Below, piece by piece: positions 26,043 to 33,913 of a stretch of DNA of 56,541 nt. The DNA comes from a virus, in IMG/VR virus record IMGVR_UViG_3300010354_000110, positions 1 to 56,541 of that record; one strand, written 5' to 3'. The notes beneath the pieces were generated by a model. The model was given only the letters and a program-made list of their open reading frames with translations, ran no database searches and was not told where the DNA came from. Made by a program: the position numbers and the translations under genes. The number at the start of each line of letters is the position of its first letter. The first letter of the stretch is position 1.

Positions 26043-26486
26043 ATGCCCACACTAACCGCACTCTACCGCGATTGTTTCGCTCCCGTGTCTGCATTCATTG
26101 CCCGTAGATATCCGATGCTTGATTCTGAAGATATCGCACAATCGGCATTCGTGAAATACTGGAAAAGATTCCCCGATGGGGATTGTGGAGAACGGGAACC
26201 CTTCAGGGTTCTCTTGTACCTTGCCAGATTGTGCGCCGTGAATGCTGTCCGCAAGGCCACTCGGTTCAAACGCTCTGAACAATTGCGAAGGGACACAGCA
26301 GTAGATGCCGCATGTGGTCCCGCTGCTGTCGATCCAATAAACTTGGATGAGCTGCCTCCCGATTTGCAATCTCTTGCCGGTGATTTACTTGCTGGCAATA
26401 CTTGTGAATCCCTTTGGGGTAAGTATGGGGGACAATATCGCTGTCGCCAACTGTTCCGCCAACTTCGGGATTGTCTAGTTCGATAG
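26043..26486 (+). CDS. ECF-like sigma-70 family protein, copy 1
   Basis: Residues 6-40 (LYRDCFAPVSAFIARRYPMLDSEDIAQSAFVKYWKR) and FRVLLYLARLCAVNAVRK match sigma region 2, which recognises the -10 element and binds core polymerase. The C-terminal LPPDLQSLAGDL...CRQLFRQLRDCL has the layout of region 4. At 147 aa it is short for an ECF sigma. It could redirect host RNA polymerase to phage promoters. It is preceded by an almost pure pyrimidine tract (25996-26031). Confidence 0.75.
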   Translation: MPTLTALYRDCFAPVSAFIARRYPMLDSEDIAQSAFVKYWKRFPDGDCGEREPFRVLLYLARLCAVNAVRKATRFKRSEQLRRDTAVDAACGPAAVDPINLDELPPDLQSLAGDLLAGNTCESLWGKYGGQYRCRQLFRQLRDCLVR

Positions 26487-26519
26487 GCTGCAGTCTACTC
26501 ATTTCCCTACCGTTCCCTG

Positions 26520-26555
26520 CCCCTCGTGTCCTTGGACATTTGAGGGGCTTTTTTG
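26520..26555 (+). terminator. Intrinsic terminator after the sigma-like gene
   Basis: CCCCTC (26521-26526) pairs with GAGGGG (26543-26548), with an inner TGTC/GACA stem, followed by CTTTTTTG. It should end the transcript of the sigma-like gene. Confidence 0.8.
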
Positions 26556-26565
26556 CTTTACAGAT

Positions 26566-26700
26566 ACCCTCCAAAACGTCACCAAATCGCACAGAATGCC
26601 CCAGGAAGCCCGCAAACCCCCTTGGACGTACTTTACCATTACCCTGGAATCAGAGGGCTTCTAAAGCGATCCTATCGCGTTAGAGGCGTTTTTGACAATC
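26566..26700 (-). repeat. Dispersed structured intergenic element, copy R2
   Basis: Minus-strand copy. It shares GATTGTC, CGATAGGATCGCTTT, AAAGTACGTCC, GGGCTTCCTGGGGCATTCTG, TGTGCGATTTGG and TTTTGGAGGGTATCTG with the other copies. GAAGCCC and GGGCTTC form its main stem. It is opposite in direction to the flanking genes. Confidence 0.65.
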
Positions 26701-26793
26701 TTGGAAAAGTTCCCCGAATCGTCTACAGCGATAGGTCGAAAAAGCGATATTAGGGCAGAGTTTGACAATCCGACAACCGACTAGGAATGCAAC

Positions 26794-27015
26794 ATGACAG
26801 CCAGCGAATTGCAGTCATTGACTCGGGGGGACCGTGTCCAATGGGTCCGCCAAAATCAACAGGTGACCGGAACAGTGACAACACGATCAGGGCGCTATAT
26901 CTGTATCCATTGGGATGATGGGTACACAGCTAAGACCCCTATACTGTCCGCTGATGATTGGTGGCAGTTTGTCAAAAGAGTGGAAGAGGTTATTAACCCT
27001 CCCGCAAAGGTTTGA
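26794..27015 (+). CDS. Hypothetical protein, SH3-like, 73 aa
   Basis: TRGDRVQWVRQNQQVTGTV...ICIHWDDGYTAK has the strand pattern of a small KOW/SH3-type beta barrel, often RNA- or protein-binding. No specific family. TTGACAATCCGACAACCGACTAGG upstream contains no well-spaced promoter. Confidence 0.65.
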   Translation: MTASELQSLTRGDRVQWVRQNQQVTGTVTTRSGRYICIHWDDGYTAKTPILSADDWWQFVKRVEEVINPPAKV

Positions 27016-27035
27016 TACCCCCCGTACTATCATTC

Positions 27036-27055
27036 GGCCCCATCGTCTAATGGTT
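27036..27055 (+). pseudogene. 5' fragment of a tRNA-Glu-like gene
   Basis: GGCCCCATCGTCTAATGGTT is the acceptor, D-stem and D-loop start seen in many bacterial tRNA-Glu genes. After ATGGTT the tRNA sequence stops and runs into a copy of 31 bases found at 27544-27574. This looks like a remnant left by recombination at the shared bases ATGGTT. Confidence 0.65.
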
Positions 27056-27080
27056 CCCCAGAGTATCCATACACTCCCGT
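27050..27080 (+). repeat. 31-bp direct repeat, copy 1
   Basis: Identical to 27544-27574, which encodes the end of the gene at 27288. Here it is noncoding and fused to the tRNA-Glu fragment. Confidence 0.85.
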
Positions 27081-27137
27081 CTAATTCCCTCCCTCACACT
27101 CCCCCGGCTGCCATCACTCTCCCCAAAAGATTCAACC

Positions 27138-27251
27138 ATGAACGCCACAACCAAAATCACCATCTTGATTGCCATCATCGGCTTATCGCCTGCCCTTTGT
27201 TGGCTGGCATTCGCCATTCCCTCACTCTATCGTGCGATTGTTCGCCGATAG
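27138..27251 (+). CDS. Small membrane protein, 37 aa
   Basis: MNATTKITILIAIIGLSPAL and a second hydrophobic run form one long transmembrane helix with a basic C-terminus (RAIVRR), giving an N-out or hairpin topology. The ribosome site is weak. Too short for family assignment. Confidence 0.5.
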   Translation: MNATTKITILIAIIGLSPALCWLAFAIPSLYRAIVRR

Positions 27252-27287
27252 TCTCCACATCCCTCGTCACAATCGAAAGGTTAGACC

Positions 27288-27581
27288 ATGTCTGCAATCG
27301 TCCCCGGAGTTTACCAATTCACTACTTCAGCCGGAATTGTCCAATTCGTCCTCAAGCGAGGACAGCGAGACAAATGGTGTAGTTCCGAATTAGAGGAACA
27401 CTGGCAATGCAGTGCGATAGCTGATGGGTTAGCTACGCTCAATAAGTTGTATGTGACCACAACCGACAGCAGCTACGACCCACCACTGTGGATCGATGAC
27501 AACGCTCCGGGCTGGGTAAAAATCAGCCTGGCAGATGGCTACTATGGTTCCCCAGAGTATCCATACACTCCCGTTAACTGA
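27288..27581 (+). CDS. Hypothetical protein, 97 aa
   Basis: Beta-rich small protein with several Trp and two Cys (KWCSSELEEHWQCS). GAAAGGTTAGACC precedes ATG. Its 3' end (27544-27574) is duplicated upstream at 27050. Function unknown. Confidence 0.7.
   Translation: MSAIVPGVYQFTTSAGIVQFVLKRGQRDKWCSSELEEHWQCSAIADGLATLNKLYVTTTDSSYDPPLWIDDNAPGWVKISLADGYYGSPEYPYTPVN
27544..27574 (+). repeat. 31-bp direct repeat, copy 2
   Basis: The coding copy, at the C-terminus of the gene at 27288 (SPEYPYTPV). It is the likely source of the noncoding copy at 27050. Confidence 0.85.
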
Positions 27582-27611
27582 CTCACAAGCCTACCTGCCA
27601 AGGAGTTGACA

Positions 27612-28073
27612 ATGATCGACCACACAACCCTCGAAACTGCCTACAAGGCCTATTCCAAGTGGGTCACCAGTTACGCCTGTAAATTGTACAGGACTGACCC
27701 AGACCGCATGGTGTCCGATACTTGGTCCAGGGTCTGGTTTGCCCGTGAAAGGCTGGACAGGATCGATCCCGGTCTGCTCAAGGTGATAATGATGGGGCTT
27801 TTCCGGGACTACTTGCGAGATGCAAGGAATGAGCAGAGACGTTTGGAAAAGTGGTCCCGGACCCCGCATCATGGCAGGGAACCTGCAAAACTCCCTGAAA
27901 TTGACCCAGACGCACTACCGGAAGGGGATCGGAGTTTGTATCTTCGGTTGCAGGAGTATGCAAACTCCACGATGTCCTTAGAGGACACACGCATCCCACA
28001 CTCCACTTTGTTCGGGTTCCGCAGACGCATGCGGAAAAGATTCAACAGAACACCACAGGAAACAGAATCATGA
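27612..28073 (+). CDS. ECF-like sigma-70 family protein, copy 2
   Basis: TAYKAYSKWVTSYACKLYRTDPDRMVSDTW followed by LKVIMMGLFRDYLRDARNEQRR resembles sigma region 2, and the C-terminal helices (DTRIPHSTLFGFRRRMRKRF) resemble region 4. It is about the same length as the first copy but divergent. AAGGAG precedes ATG. With the first copy it forms a possible phage transcription-switching pair. Confidence 0.65.
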   Translation: MIDHTTLETAYKAYSKWVTSYACKLYRTDPDRMVSDTWSRVWFARERLDRIDPGLLKVIMMGLFRDYLRDARNEQRRLEKWSRTPHHGREPAKLPEIDPDALPEGDRSLYLRLQEYANSTMSLEDTRIPHSTLFGFRRRMRKRFNRTPQETES

Positions 28074-28384
28074 GCAAGCACACACCGGGACCGTGGGTCA
28101 TCTCTGGAGATGAAATCAACACTGCGGATGGACAGACGAAAATCGCCGAAGTAATCGGGGGAGATGGACGACGTTTTCAGGATGAGGAAGACAACACCGA
28201 ATGTCTTGCCGATGCCCGTCTAATTGCTGCCGCCCCTGACTTGCTGGAAGCATTGGAAGCTGCGATGGAGCTTGGGGCATACCGAGGGGATCGTATGCCA
28301 CTCAAGGCAGTGAAGCCGATTTTCGTTCGGATGGAAGCGGCAATCAACAAAGCCAAGGGAATCAAACGACACCACATCCCCTAA
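28070..28384 (+). CDS. HTPGPW-family phage protein
   Basis: Begins SKHTPGPW and contains ADARLIAAAPDLLEALEAAM, the hallmark of a widespread small phage/prophage protein of unknown function. Overlaps the previous stop (ATGA). Confidence 0.85.
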   Translation: MSKHTPGPWVISGDEINTADGQTKIAEVIGGDGRRFQDEEDNTECLADARLIAAAPDLLEALEAAMELGAYRGDRMPLKAVKPIFVRMEAAINKAKGIKRHHIP

Positions 28385-28479
28385 CTCTCGAACAACGCCT
28401 AAGTACCAGCCATATCGCGTTGAGCCTGTTCCTTCCCACTCCTAATAAATCTGGTCAGAAAGTTCTACACCAAGGCCAG

Positions 28480-28500
28480 AAAAAAGCGATACTATGGCAG
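28480..28500 (+). promoter_or_regulatory. AAAAAGCGATA element at a start codon
   Basis: AAAAAAGCGATACTATGGCAG closely matches AAAAAGCGATATTAGGGCAG at 26739-26758, and both are followed by TGACAA. Both lie just before gene starts, so a shared control element is possible. Weak evidence. Confidence 0.3.
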
Positions 28501-29567
28501 ACACTGACAACCAACAACAAGGTGACAAGATGACCACGACCACGACGGAACACAGGCTTTCCAGGGACATGCTGGAGCGTCTCATCAAGAGATGTACCAT
28601 GTCGATCGATGATTATGTTGCAGAGTTCACTGCACTCGGAGCGAACATCGCACACACAAAAGACGGTCCGGTAATGCACCTGGATCGGGGTTGTCCAGTC
28701 ATCGGTGTAGCTCACATGGACCATGTGAAGTTCTGGAGCAAGCCGAAGATCGTCAAAGAGAAGAAAGAAATCTGGTGCCCGCAGCTAGATGACCGGCTGG
28801 GTATCTGGGTGCTGCTGGACCTGCTGCCGCACTTTGGAGTGCAGACCGATATCCTGTTGACTGATTCTGAGGAATGTGGTCGCTCTACCGCCAAGGATTT
28901 CAACACTGACAAGAAATTCAACTGGATGTACCAGTTTGATCGTCGGGGCACGGATACCGTGCTTTACGGTTACGACTCAGACGAGAATCGAGCACGATTG
29001 GAGGCACACGATCTGACCACAGGGTGGGGATCATTCAGTGACATCTGTTCGCTTGAGCATCTCGGTTGCAGTGGCTGGAACGTAGGCACAGGCTATTACA
29101 ACGAACACTCAGACAACTGCCATGCCAAGCTACAGGAAACGTACTTTCAGGCCTTGAAGTTCGCTCAGTTCTTCAACGAACACAAGGATACACACATCCC
29201 TGTCCCCGCTCGACCTAAGCGTAGGTCGTATGGCTACGGAAGCTATTACACCGGCTGGGATGACATCTACACCAGCAAATATGACGATGTCCTCAGTCGT
29301 GTTACTGACTCTGTTGCTGAAGCTGAGCGTAACGCTCGGTGGAAGTGTGAAGTATGTCATGACATGAACATGGCTGATTGGTCGTGCTGTCATACCTGCT
29401 GGGAAGCCCGTACAGCCACTATCTACGATGACTGGTGTTGTGCGGCCTGTTACGACCTCAACCACTACGATAACGCACGGTGTCACGGCTGTCACACTTC
29501 CTATGAAGAGTCAGAGGCAATCTGGGATGAGCAGCAGAAGAAGCAGGAAGGGGGCCATGATGACTGA
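28494..29567 (+). CDS. M28/M42-like zinc peptidase with C-terminal zinc ribbons
   Basis: The core shows the co-catalytic metal ligands of the M20/M28/M42 clan: VAHMDHV (His-x-Asp), CPQLDDRLG, DSEECGRSTA and a final NEHSDN. The C-terminal 70 residues carry three CxxC pairs (CEVCHD, CAACYD, CHGCHT) forming zinc ribbons. The start at 28494 is in the region AGCGATACTATGG. Such phage proteins may process peptides or modify host proteins; the substrate is unknown. Confidence 0.75.
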   Translation: MADTDNQQQGDKMTTTTTEHRLSRDMLERLIKRCTMSIDDYVAEFTALGANIAHTKDGPVMHLDRGCPVIGVAHMDHVKFWSKPKIVKEKKEIWCPQLDDRLGIWVLLDLLPHFGVQTDILLTDSEECGRSTAKDFNTDKKFNWMYQFDRRGTDTVLYGYDSDENRARLEAHDLTTGWGSFSDICSLEHLGCSGWNVGTGYYNEHSDNCHAKLQETYFQALKFAQFFNEHKDTHIPVPARPKRRSYGYGSYYTGWDDIYTSKYDDVLSRVTDSVAEAERNARWKCEVCHDMNMADWSCCHTCWEARTATIYDDWCCAACYDLNHYDNARCHGCHTSYEESEAIWDEQQKKQEGGHDD

Positions 29568-29844
29568 TCCAGTCTATCCAGCAACAATCCACATCTTCCA
29601 CTCCCGTCGTGATACATACGGCAATGTTTACTGGTCAATGCTGTATGTCGACCACATGACAGGCAAGAGAGTTTACGGCACTGTCAGCGGGGGCAGGTCG
29701 AACATCGTACACGCTTTCCCAGACTGCTATCATTGTGATACAGAACTGGGAATCAGAGAATACAACAAGACAACCAAGGACTGGGGTTATGCGGGGTGTA
29801 CCCGCGATGAACTTCAGACCTATGTTCAGAAAGGTCTGCAATGA
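29557..29844 (+). CDS. Hypothetical protein, 95 aa
   Basis: Overlaps the peptidase gene end. Beta-rich; YGNVYWSMLYVDHMTGKRVYG and GGRSNIV suggest a small beta barrel. An ATG at 29560 is equally possible. Function unknown. Confidence 0.7.
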   Translation: MMTDPVYPATIHIFHSRRDTYGNVYWSMLYVDHMTGKRVYGTVSGGRSNIVHAFPDCYHCDTELGIREYNKTTKDWGYAGCTRDELQTYVQKGLQ

Positions 29845-30113
29845 TCCCTCAGACAATGCCTAAACTGCATCCTGGTGCTCAGTCAATCCTGAGCATGTTG
29901 GCCGGATTGACGCAATACTGTGCTGCCTACAAGGCAGAACTCGGTTCTGAAGTCGGCACTGATTACGTGCTAGGTCCTGCAGTACTGGACATCGCCCAAG
30001 GACTGCGGGCATTGCTCAATGGACCAACTGGAAGTGCCGAATGCGGTAAGATTGATGCGATGATTCTTTCGCTGCTCCGATCTGCCAACTTCCCCGAAGA
30101 ATACATCAACTAA
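29841..30113 (+). CDS. Hypothetical helical protein, 90 aa
   Basis: ATG overlaps the previous stop (ATGA). Helical throughout (AGLTQYCAAYKAEL, VLDIAQGLRALL). No family recognised. Confidence 0.7.
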   Translation: MIPQTMPKLHPGAQSILSMLAGLTQYCAAYKAELGSEVGTDYVLGPAVLDIAQGLRALLNGPTGSAECGKIDAMILSLLRSANFPEEYIN

Positions 30114-30143
30114 CCACACCTTCCCAGTTTATGGAGAGTCATC

Positions 30144-31550
30144 GTGTCCAGTGTTTTCGATGCAAGCCGCTACCACACCGACAAAAGGCCCTACAAGGTT
30201 ACCGGTGGTACCATCTCTTCAGCAGGTTTACGGCTTGTTGAGGACTATCTGAATTTCATGAATGATTGCACGATCGATCTACGCCAAACGGTTAAGTCCT
30301 ATGGTGTATGGATCGGAATGCACAAAGCAGATATTGATGCTGCACAGTCCACAACGGCAATCACAAATATTGTTGATCGCGTTCGAGGCAGTTCGCGGTT
30401 CTATTCTGGGTTGTGGTTAATGCCCGCTAGCGGGCATTGTTTGGGCCAATACAAAGAGAATGCTAAGGCTTATCTCAATAAGCTGGTGTCATTTTTCGCT
30501 GATGTGCTGGAATTCCGCTCTACTGTGAAAGGCATGCCCTATCTGCAAAGCATCGAGCAGTATATCGGGTCTGACTGGCTGGTCACTGGGAAAGGCGACT
30601 ATGTTGGAACATTCCCGAAGCGGGTTGCTAAGTGGCTGTTCAAACGACACGGAGTGAAGCTCAGTGCTTCACATCTCCAGACTATCGGTAACTTGGTTTC
30701 TGACCACGTATCCAAAGACTCTGCGGATATCTACTTGGCGTTCGACCAGGAGTATACGGAAGGCTCTGAGGCCAGGGACTACTGCCATCACGACTCCTGC
30801 TGGTGGGGAGAAGGTCGCAAAGGTCTGCGGGAAGGTTTCGTGAAAGAGGGTGGCTGGGCTATTCGGCAGTTTGATGGGTATACACCCACCAGCCGCTGCT
30901 GGATCGTCTGGGATAAGGAGCATAGTTGCTATGTCTTGTTCAATGCCTACGGAAAAACGGACTTGGCTAACTTCTCACGCAATCTCTCGACGGCTTGGGG
31001 ACTGTCGTACTCACAGGCAAGCCTGTATCCGGACAGGGACGAGTACTTCATCAATAGCGATAAGTGCTACGTGATTGCTGACCCTGTAACCGCAGAGAAA
31101 TTGGCAGGCACAGAACTCTATGTGAGTTGGCACAAGCCTATCAAGCCTCTGATTCAATGTCATTGCTGTTGCGAGCATTTTCCAGAAGATGAGGCAGACA
31201 CCGCTCGATCTGCTGACGGTATTGTTCAGGTATGTCCTGACTGCCTACCGTCGCACACACATACCTGCAATCGCTGCTACAACAGATTTGTTGATGATGC
31301 GATGTCCAGCACCCGTCAGGGGTATTGCATTGCGTGCTCTGATTATGTCAACCCTTGCCGCTGCTGCAACAGTCAGCTTACTGAGCAGACCTATTGCGAA
31401 TCTTGTGTGCGGGTGTATAATCTGATAGACGTGTATGAGATCGACTGGGAATCCATGACCTATCGATTCATTCCTGCACAGATTCCTCCGCATGTGCTGA
31501 ACTCTGGTGGTTCAGTAAGTACAGCACCACAAACCACAGTGGTAGGGTGA
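30144..31550 (+). CDS. Zinc-cluster protein, paralogue of 24288
   Basis: 468 aa from a GTG start after GGAGAGTCATC. The conserved middle EARDYCHHDSCWWGEG...REGFVKEGGWAIRQ...YVLFNAYGKTDLANFSRNLSTAWG aligns with the 24288 protein in the same order. The C-terminal zinc array is shorter (about residues 340-425). No heptamer occurs in this gene, the longest heptamer-free stretch of the window (29.7-32.3 kb). Confidence 0.8.
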   Translation: MSSVFDASRYHTDKRPYKVTGGTISSAGLRLVEDYLNFMNDCTIDLRQTVKSYGVWIGMHKADIDAAQSTTAITNIVDRVRGSSRFYSGLWLMPASGHCLGQYKENAKAYLNKLVSFFADVLEFRSTVKGMPYLQSIEQYIGSDWLVTGKGDYVGTFPKRVAKWLFKRHGVKLSASHLQTIGNLVSDHVSKDSADIYLAFDQEYTEGSEARDYCHHDSCWWGEGRKGLREGFVKEGGWAIRQFDGYTPTSRCWIVWDKEHSCYVLFNAYGKTDLANFSRNLSTAWGLSYSQASLYPDRDEYFINSDKCYVIADPVTAEKLAGTELYVSWHKPIKPLIQCHCCCEHFPEDEADTARSADGIVQVCPDCLPSHTHTCNRCYNRFVDDAMSSTRQGYCIACSDYVNPCRCCNSQLTEQTYCESCVRVYNLIDVYEIDWESMTYRFIPAQIPPHVLNSGGSVSTAPQTTVVG

Positions 31551-31553
31551 ACT

Positions 31554-31787
31554 ATGCAGCAATACATCCTGATTCCTGAGATACCAGTAATCATCAGGAA
31601 GATTGCACCAGATGGTCATCATTGTGCATACTGGGAACAGGGGCATAGTGCGGCGAACAGAGCACGCATCTGGTGCGATCGCCTGACCAATGGGGAAAGT
31701 CGTGAAGCTATCTTGACCTGGAGCACACACAACATCTACAACGGACCGTCCATCAACCTCACCTTCAAGGAGAACTCAAATGGCTGA
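31554..31787 (+). CDS. MQQYI-family protein, paralogue of 52937
   Basis: 77 aa; shares MQQYI(L/V)IPE and RKIAPDG(H/R)H.AY with the leftward gene at 52937-53158. A small beta-strand N-terminus then variable. The two copies lie on opposite strands, 21 kb apart. Function unknown. Confidence 0.75.
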   Translation: MQQYILIPEIPVIIRKIAPDGHHCAYWEQGHSAANRARIWCDRLTNGESREAILTWSTHNIYNGPSINLTFKENSNG

Positions 31788-32055
31788 TCGTCTTCCACAA
31801 ATTCCTGCTGCCCAGTTTGTCGCTAAGTGGCAGGAAAAGGGTCCAGATTACTTTGTTGATCTGGGCTACAACCCAGCAGCTACAAATGCACGGGCAAGTA
31901 AGCTGCGTAAGGCAGGTGTGCCTCTCAAGAAGTGGCCGGCACCGCCACGCAAACCCCGCTCAGGGCTGGATATCGAAGCCTTGAAAGAAATTGCTGAAAA
32001 GGCCCTCAGTGATTCCGCTGAGTCTCTCGATGCTCAAGGAGATTCTGATGTTTGA
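31780..32055 (+). CDS. Hypothetical protein with HTH potential, 91 aa
   Basis: AAQFVAKWQEKGPDYFVDLG...ARASKLRKAGVPLKKWP has the layout of a compact helix-turn-helix, common in small phage regulators. The acidic C-terminus is different. Overlaps both neighbours. Confidence 0.65.
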   Translation: MADRLPQIPAAQFVAKWQEKGPDYFVDLGYNPAATNARASKLRKAGVPLKKWPAPPRKPRSGLDIEALKEIAEKALSDSAESLDAQGDSDV

Positions 32056-32239
32056 GTTCTTCTCAGAGGACAAACTCGGTCGCAAGATCAGTCGTCTCAT
32101 TTCCAAGGCTGAACGTGAAGGCTACGATGACGATCCGGTCTTCGTCGATATGATAGAGAAACTCTATCAGAAGCGTGCAGAGATGTACGCCAGCAGAGGC
32201 TACTCTACCCCCATCCCATCATCCGACTTAGGTCAGTAG
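32048..32239 (+). CDS. Hypothetical charged helical protein, 63 aa
   Basis: ATG at 32048 overlaps the previous stop by 8 nt. Helical and charged (KISRLISKAEREGYDDD). No family. Confidence 0.65.
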   Translation: MFEFFSEDKLGRKISRLISKAEREGYDDDPVFVDMIEKLYQKRAEMYASRGYSTPIPSSDLGQ

Positions 32240-32253
32240 TCGAAAGGTTCGTC

Positions 32254-32646
32254 ATGCTTACTGTTGCTGTTCCGCTTCTTGTCGCTGCGGCGATCTGTGT
32301 GGTCCGTTCTGCACGGACCACAGATGTCAGTGCATCTCTGAATCAGCAGTTTCTGGACGATTTTCAGAAGTTGCTTAACAAGGAGCGGGGCAGCATCAGC
32401 CCTCATCCCATGGTGTATCGCTATCTTTGGTGGGACATGCCAGAAAACTACGAGTCAGTTAATCGGCTTGTCGCCAAGGGGTATTGGAGGGAGGGCTTCA
32501 ACTTCACCAATGGCAAAGACAATATCTGGTTCGATTACAGTCATGCTGTAGGCTGGACTGCATATCGAAAAGACAGCAAGGGCAGGCAGTCATCCTTGTG
32601 GCTGCCCGCTAGGTTTCCTCAGCACTTCAGCACCTTCTTGGGTTAA
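32254..32646 (+). CDS. Membrane-anchored hypothetical protein, 130 aa
   Basis: Residues 2-18 (LTVAVPLLVAAAICVV) form a signal anchor; the rest is a Trp- and Tyr-rich domain of unknown fold. The 10-bp inverted heptamer repeat (32298-32322) overlaps codons 15-23. Confidence 0.65.
   Translation: MLTVAVPLLVAAAICVVRSARTTDVSASLNQQFLDDFQKLLNKERGSISPHPMVYRYLWWDMPENYESVNRLVAKGYWREGFNFTNGKDNIWFDYSHAVGWTAYRKDSKGRQSSLWLPARFPQHFSTFLG
32298..32322. promoter_or_regulatory. 10-bp inverted repeat of the heptamer
   Basis: TGTGGTCCGT (32298-32307) and ACGGACCACA (32313-32322) are perfect complements with a TCTGC centre. Lying inside a coding region, it could be a hairpin in the mRNA or a paired DNA-binding site. 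Confidence 0.55.
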
Positions 32647-32649
32647 GTC

Positions 32650-32856
32650 ATGCACATAGAGCCTATCATCGTGACGAACGGTTCAATCTCATACAGGGGA
32701 CTGATTAAACCTAACGGACAGTGGGCATACTTCATGTCTCCGAAGCAATTTGACCGAGTACTATCTGAAGGAGTAGAACGGCTTTCTTCTCATTACTGGG
32801 AGTCGTGTGCTCCTGGTGCATCTTGGAAAATCGTACGCCTCAAGAGGATCGAGTAA
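32650..32856 (+). CDS. Tandem small-protein family, copy 1
   Basis: 68 aa ending WKIVRLKRIE. Copies 2 and 3 follow immediately and share the ending pattern (V/I)..L(K/T)RI(E/D), plus an N-terminal strand. The three look like tandem duplicates that have diverged. Function unknown. Confidence 0.65.
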   Translation: MHIEPIIVTNGSISYRGLIKPNGQWAYFMSPKQFDRVLSEGVERLSSHYWESCAPGASWKIVRLKRIE

Positions 32857-32997
32857 ATGTCAGAACATCGTGTACCTGTCCTGCTGATAGCAAGGAATGG
32901 AGTGAGCTACCATGGTTTCAAGTGGGGGGAGCACTACTACGGATATGTGAGCAACCCAGGAAACTTCCGAATTGTCCAATTGACAAGGATTGACTAA
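32857..32997 (+). CDS. Tandem small-protein family, copy 2, 46 aa
   Basis: Starts at the base after the previous stop. YHGFKWGEHYYGYVSNPGNFRIVQLTRID shares the terminal pattern with copies 1 and 3. Its stop overlaps the next start (TAATG). Confidence 0.6.
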   Translation: MSEHRVPVLLIARNGVSYHGFKWGEHYYGYVSNPGNFRIVQLTRID

Positions 32998-33215
32998 TGC
33001 CCGAGAAAATTCCTGTTGTGCTTAAATTTTCGGGGAGTCAGGGCGATACGCTGTATGGGGCCATGGACCCAGTGTCTAATACAGTCGCTGTTGGCTCTTA
33101 CCCTGGTGCAATAGAAGACCACCTTGCCAGAGTGTCGTACAGGGTTGTAACCTACACTGCCAACTTCCTGACATCGCTAGGGTGGCGTATTCTGCCCCTA
33201 ACAAGGATCGACTGA
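32997..33215 (+). CDS. Tandem small-protein family, copy 3, 72 aa
   Basis: Ends WRILPLTRID as copies 1 and 2. The N-terminal half is longer and beta-rich. Stop overlaps the recombinase start (TGATG). Confidence 0.65.
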   Translation: MPEKIPVVLKFSGSQGDTLYGAMDPVSNTVAVGSYPGAIEDHLARVSYRVVTYTANFLTSLGWRILPLTRID

Positions 33216-33907
33216 TGAACACTGTCATTGCCTACATGCGTGTCTCAACTGACAAGCAAGACTCTATCGATACTCAGCAGGCAGCAATCAAACGCTACTG
33301 CGAGTACAACAACCTGACAATCGTTGGGGAGTACGTAGAGTCTCAGTCAGCATCGACCGTTGATAGACCACAGTTGCAGGCAGCACTTGCCAGACTAGGC
33401 ACGGACTGCTCAGGACTCGTGGTGTACAAGGCTGACCGGCTGAGTAGATCGCTCAAGGACTTACTTACCCTTCTGGACACCTACTTCAAGACACACAAGC
33501 TCCATGCTGTGGTCGATAAACTCGACACATCAACAGCAATGGGGACTGCCTTCGCTCAGTTGACTGGTGTGTTTTCTGAACTTGAACGATCAACCTTGAT
33601 CGAGCGTACAAGGGCAGGACTTAGGCACAGGAAGGAATCAGGCATGACCTACTGCCGTAGGCTGTATGGGTATGCCGGTGCCTCTGGTAAGGAACTGGAA
33701 GCAATACCAGCAGAGCAGAGAGTACTGAAGCAGATTCTGGAGAAAAGACGACAGCAGTGGTCTTTCCAGAAGATTGCCGACTGGTTAAACTCTCAGAACA
33801 TTCCTGCCCCTAACAGCGGCAAGCAGCACAAGGATAAGCCGGTCTCTGGTGACTGGCATAAGGGAACAGTTCACAGGATTTGCGAGAGGGCATTGGTGAG
33901 TCAATGA
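33215..33907 (+). CDS. Small serine recombinase (resolvase/integrase)
   Basis: 230 aa. AYMRVSTDKQDSIDTQQAAI carries the catalytic Ser of the S-recombinase fold; DRLSRS with its two Arg forms the active-site support. The C-terminal 50 residues are a recombinase-type HTH (RRQQWSFQKIADWLNSQ). It may invert, resolve or integrate DNA. A tRNA gene starts 6 nt after its stop, a classic integration target, so this may be the phage integrase. Confidence 0.88.
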   Translation: MNTVIAYMRVSTDKQDSIDTQQAAIKRYCEYNNLTIVGEYVESQSASTVDRPQLQAALARLGTDCSGLVVYKADRLSRSLKDLLTLLDTYFKTHKLHAVVDKLDTSTAMGTAFAQLTGVFSELERSTLIERTRAGLRHRKESGMTYCRRLYGYAGASGKELEAIPAEQRVLKQILEKRRQQWSFQKIADWLNSQNIPAPNSGKQHKDKPVSGDWHKGTVHRICERALVSQ

Positions 33908-33913
33908 GTACGC

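Noticed and set aside
26764-26793. TTGACAATCC as a promoter for the gene at 26794
   Set aside because: No acceptable -10 at 16-19 nt.
17470-31690. GCGATCGC (HIP1-like) as a sign of a cyanobacterial host
   Set aside because: Only about two copies were seen (17473, 31676), far below cyanobacterial density.
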